A DNA stretch of 37,449 nucleotides from Nitrospirales bacterium (lineage in GTDB: Bacteria; Nitrospirota; Nitrospiria; Nitrospirales; UBA8639). The stretch spans positions 1 to 37,449 of the forward strand of contig BQIW01000042.1 of the NCBI GenBank assembly GCA_021604105.1, given 5' to 3'. The notes beneath the pieces were generated by a model. It did not search any database. It had not been told where the DNA came from and worked only from the letters and a program-made list of their open reading frames with translations. Position numbers and translations under genes: made by a program. Positions 34,633 through 37,449 of the stretch are shown here, in pieces (the stretch's first letter is position 1; each line of letters begins with the position of its first letter).

Positions 34633-36903
34633 CTATTCATGTGAATTAGCTTGAGACCCCTGGTTTGTCGGGGTTTTCAATTCTTTGGGGATTTTTGGAA
34701 ATGCAATGTCTTGTCCTGGAAAGATTTTCTTGGGATTCCGAATGTTGGGGTTAATCTCCAAGACACGTTGAACATAACTCGGATGATAGGATCCATAAAC
34801 AACCTTGAGCAATTTTTCTAAGGTATCGCCCTTTTGTACGGTGGCCACAGCATAGGGGACATTAGATTTGTCCTTAACTTTGATTTCATTTTTTTTGAGT
34901 TGTGTGGAAGAGTGAGCAAAGAATGTTTTTGAAGAAGGTAATTTCTTGTCTTCAACCGACACCAACGTTTTGTCAGGCTCACTCACTTTTTTGGGACCCT
35001 CGACGCTTGGTAAAGGCGGAAACACAATCTTTTGTCCCGGATACATTCTTCGCACGCTTGCAATATGACGATTATGTTTAAGAACGAATTGAACTGTCGA
35101 TGGGTTAGCCGACCCGTATACATCATGCAATAATTTTGCCAGTGTGTCGCCTTTTTTCACGATCCTGGTTACGGGTGAAAGTGAGGCACCCATCTCCGAG
35201 TTGCTTGGACTTTTCCGCATTGTCACACCTGTTTGAGCGACAGGGACCGATGGAGGGCTATTTTTGCTGGGTGGACTGATTCGTTCTTCAGCGACAATCG
35301 AGGGTTGTTCTTCATGCTCACTGGGGTTTTCAGGACTTATTCGAACCAGATTGGTCTCACTGACATTCTCAGGTAGTGTTTTTGTCTCATCCTGAGCCAC
35401 TGGCGTTCCTGCCACCATAATATTTGCCTCAGCCGTTGGAATCCCTTCTTCGTGGATCAAGAGCTCAGGAGATCCTGGTTGTGAAGATTGGATAACTTGT
35501 ATGTCTGTTTCATCCTGACCAAGCCTCGCTCCATTTTCCGGACTGTCTGCTTCAGCCTTCGCTGGAATCTCTTCCTGGGTGGAGACGTTGAAGAGTTCTT
35601 GTTGGAGGGGCAGGATTTCAGGCGATTGTGTCTCTAAAGTTGAGGATACCTCTCGGACCTCTAAAACTGGAGGTGTCTCATGCGGGGAGTTATCCTGGGG
35701 ATTTCCGGCAAGTAGGAGGTCTTCTTGATTGTCAGGAGCGATAGGTGTTTTGACATGGGGTTGAGTCGTGGTTGATTTGGAATTCGAGCTGACCAGGTTC
35801 AGTAGTTTCTCAAGGACTTCAGATACCGATTGCGTTAAGGTCGTTTGTGCTTTTTCGGTCAGGGCCTGACCTGTTTGAGGAGGGGATGGGGTATATTCCT
35901 CCACACTGAGCATGTCTTGAGCGGATGCAAGGTCTTGTTTCGGATTTTCCCTATCGTTACCTGATTGTCCGTTCCTATTTATTGAAGGTATATCCGAAAA
36001 TTTTGATTCAGTCAGAGGCAGGAGTGCGACAAGGGCAAGGACAAGAATGAGAGCCAAGCCGATCAGGGGAACTAATTTCCAGAGTGAATAGGCAGGTCGG
36101 CCGGTTAGATCCCCGATTACCTCTTTAGCAATTCTGGCTGTCACCAAAGCTTTGTTATATCCAAAAGCCGTGACCAGGGCATTATCACAGAGAATATTCA
36201 GTCGCCGGGGAATCCCTTTGGCTTCTTGCACAATTAGAGCTAAGGCCGAATTTGTAAAAATCTTTTTCCCTTCCCCCCCGGCCTTGTCCAAGCGATGCCG
36301 GATATATTCAAAACTTTCCAGCTTGGAGAGGGGCTGAATGATGGCTCGTACGGCGATGCGTTGCCGTAGCTGCCGGAGTTCATAACGATCGAGAAGGCTA
36401 TCTAATTCCGGTTGCCCTAACAGCACAATTTGAATGAGTTTATCTTTTGGGGTCTCCAAATTTGACAACATGCGCAGATGTTCTAAGGTGTCCACGGGCA
36501 TATTTTGCGCTTCGTCAATTAAGAGCACCACGGTCCGGCCTTCTTGATATTTGTCTATGAGGACAAAATGGAGTTGCTCCAACACTTCGGCATCGTCCCC
36601 GTCGATGGGGGTATGTCCCAGTTCACGCAAAAGGGTCTTGAGTAAGCTGGTAAATGACAGGTTGGGATTGAGGAGATACACCGTTTCCTGATTGGCCTGA
36701 TGGTGTTGATTCAGAAACGATCGGAGAATGGTCGTTTTTCCAAGACCAACTTGGCCGGTAACCGCAATAAATCCTTTTTTTTCCCTCATGCCATAGATCA
36801 GCGAACCCAATGCCTGCTTATGGCCTGGACTGAGATACAAAAAATCCGGATCTGGTGTGGTATTAAATGGCTTGGTCCGTAACCCGAAAAAATTAAAATA
36901 CAT
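34633..36903 (-). CDS. GspA/ExeA-like AAA ATPase with two C-terminal LysM domains
   Basis: The 756-residue protein opens with YFNFFGLRTKPFNTTPDPDF, the usual start of GspA/ExeA ATPases. Walker A is GQVGLGKTT at 50-58 and Walker B LLIDEAQN with Asp130/Glu131; an RLNILCDNALV segment marks the end of the AAA part. A hydrophobic helix at about 275-297 crosses the membrane, followed by a long acidic, Ser/Pro-rich linker (about 300-575) and two LysM domains (about 577-627 and 686-736, each with KKGDTL or QKGDTL). ExeA carries a different peptidoglycan-binding module in this place. The ATPase would be cytoplasmic and LysM periplasmic, tying energy to the cell wall. It is the first gene of the - arm; AGGAA precedes the ATG. 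Confidence 0.9.
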   Translation of the reverse strand: MYFNFFGLRTKPFNTTPDPDFLYLSPGHKQALGSLIYGMREKKGFIAVTGQVGLGKTTILRSFLNQHHQANQETVYLLNPNLSFTSLLKTLLRELGHTPIDGDDAEVLEQLHFVLIDKYQEGRTVVLLIDEAQNMPVDTLEHLRMLSNLETPKDKLIQIVLLGQPELDSLLDRYELRQLRQRIAVRAIIQPLSKLESFEYIRHRLDKAGGEGKKIFTNSALALIVQEAKGIPRRLNILCDNALVTAFGYNKALVTARIAKEVIGDLTGRPAYSLWKLVPLIGLALILVLALVALLPLTESKFSDIPSINRNGQSGNDRENPKQDLASAQDMLSVEEYTPSPPQTGQALTEKAQTTLTQSVSEVLEKLLNLVSSNSKSTTTQPHVKTPIAPDNQEDLLLAGNPQDNSPHETPPVLEVREVSSTLETQSPEILPLQQELFNVSTQEEIPAKAEADSPENGARLGQDETDIQVIQSSQPGSPELLIHEEGIPTAEANIMVAGTPVAQDETKTLPENVSETNLVRISPENPSEHEEQPSIVAEERISPPSKNSPPSVPVAQTGVTMRKSPSNSEMGASLSPVTRIVKKGDTLAKLLHDVYGSANPSTVQFVLKHNRHIASVRRMYPGQKIVFPPLPSVEGPKKVSEPDKTLVSVEDKKLPSSKTFFAHSSTQLKKNEIKVKDKSNVPYAVATVQKGDTLEKLLKVVYGSYHPSYVQRVLEINPNIRNPKKIFPGQDIAFPKIPKELKTPTNQGSQANSHE

Positions 36904-37449
36904 CGCGTATTCCTACTTATGCGTTTCTGGAAATCGCTGGCTAAAAAATGGACACCTAAATCTCTGCACTTTCCTGTCTTTCGTATGTGTCCCCCGCTTC
37001 ATGCTTTAGTCAACAAAGCCACACAGGTGACTGTGGGGATATTTCAGGAAAGGGAGCAACAACTTTTTGTTGCCTTCGTTCAAAATACCCTCAATTCATG
37101 GGCACTTAGTCGGTTGAAGTAGAGCCGTTTTGGTTCCCTCAGTCTACAATCAAACCACTATCAAAGGCTTTCCAAAATGAATGAAGACACTGCACTTGGG
37201 GGAAAGAACGAAGATACGAACGTCACAAACTTCTTCGCATGCACCGCACTTCAGGATGAAAGAAAATTGAGAGGTCTAGTGTATCAAGATACGCCATTTT
37301 TGGGTAAAAAAGGTATGATAATGCGGATGAAAAAACCTTAAGAATATGTACTGTATAAATAATTAACAATTATAACGAAAAATATCAATATATAGCTAGT
37401 GATTTCTTATGTGTCGACAACTCTAACTTACATATCCAGGCACCTTCTC
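36904..37449. other. Upstream region of the LysM-ATPase gene, right edge
   Basis: About 550 bases to the window end contain no supported gene. A 67-residue frame at 36919-37122 and a 54-codon frame at 37177-37341 lack ribosome sites and family resemblance. The - strand promoter of the polysaccharide-export arm should lie in the first 200 bases, though no clear elements are seen. The last 150 bases are strongly AT-rich. Confidence 0.45.
37056..37073. promoter_or_regulatory. Perfect 7-bp inverted repeat upstream of the - arm
   Basis: GCAACAA (37056-37062) and TTGTTGC (37067-37073) are exact reverse complements with a four-base loop. The repeat lies about 155 bases upstream of the LysM-ATPase start and could be an operator or an RNA hairpin. 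The following bases are not a clean T-run, so a terminator is less likely. Confidence 0.35.

Noticed and set aside
36919-37341. Two small + strand frames (67 and 54 residues)
   Set aside because: No ribosome binding site, no recognised family and atypical composition; likely chance.
1-37449. CRISPR arrays, tRNA or rRNA genes, riboswitches, JUMPstart/ops element
   Set aside because: I looked for regularly spaced repeats, cloverleaf-like segments and known leader motifs and saw none, but no covariance search could be run.

Overview
The window looks like a chromosomal segment of a Gram-negative bacterium with moderate GC. Lipoprotein signals, a tripartite RND pump and periplasmic or secreted proteins support an outer membrane. 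The organism is most plausibly a Nitrospira-type bacterium (Nitrospirota). That guess rests on a 168-bp palindromic repeat near the left end, which resembles intergenic repeats I remember from Nitrospira genomes, and on the overall protein style. The moderate GC would suit a marine lineage. No rRNA, tRNA or species marker confirms this.

Left part (1-10615). A MITE-like repeat (159-326) is followed by a candidate sigma-54 promoter and a small redox/stress cluster on the + strand: a DoxX membrane protein, a periplasmic beta-rich protein with an internal duplication, a short-chain dehydrogenase, an NTF2/SnoaL-like protein, a STAS-like protein and a pirin. A complete, translationally coupled RND efflux operon follows: lipoprotein adaptor, HAE-1 type inner-membrane pump and OprM/NodT-type outer-membrane factor. 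The pump has Arg at the position matching AcrB Lys940.

Middle and right part (10616-36903). After about 1 kb of AT-rich DNA without a recognisable gene comes a Wzx/Wzy-type exopolysaccharide locus in two convergent arms. The + arm (11665-27581) holds a polyprenyl-phosphate sugar transferase, GDP-mannose dehydratase and GDP-fucose synthase, a WecG/TagA-type transferase, an ArnA/UDP-apiose-synthase-like sugar-nucleotide enzyme, four GT4 glycosyltransferases, a Wzx flippase, two unusual kinases (a nucleotidyltransferase-like/thymidylate-kinase-like fusion and an APH-fold kinase) and a Wzy/WaaL-like polymerase. The - arm (36903 down to 27822) holds a GspA/ExeA-like ATPase with two C-terminal LysM domains, a GumC/Wzz chain-length protein, a degenerate CpsD/CapB-type ATPase and two paralogous secreted beta-helix proteins separated by what looks like a decayed transposase. 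A strong hairpin lies between the arms.

In the inferred scheme, the priming transferase loads a first sugar on undecaprenyl phosphate. The glycosyltransferases extend the unit with fucose and probably a UDP-derived pentose. Wzx flips it, Wzy polymerises it, and the GumC/CpsD pair with the LysM ATPase organises export. The beta-helix proteins may bind or trim the polymer outside the cell. No Wza/SLBB outer-membrane channel is present in the window. The most unusual elements are the AXS-like enzyme with a mixed active-site signature, the two adjacent kinases, the LysM-fused ATPase and the P-loop-less CpsD-like protein. No CRISPR array, RNA gene or phage was seen.
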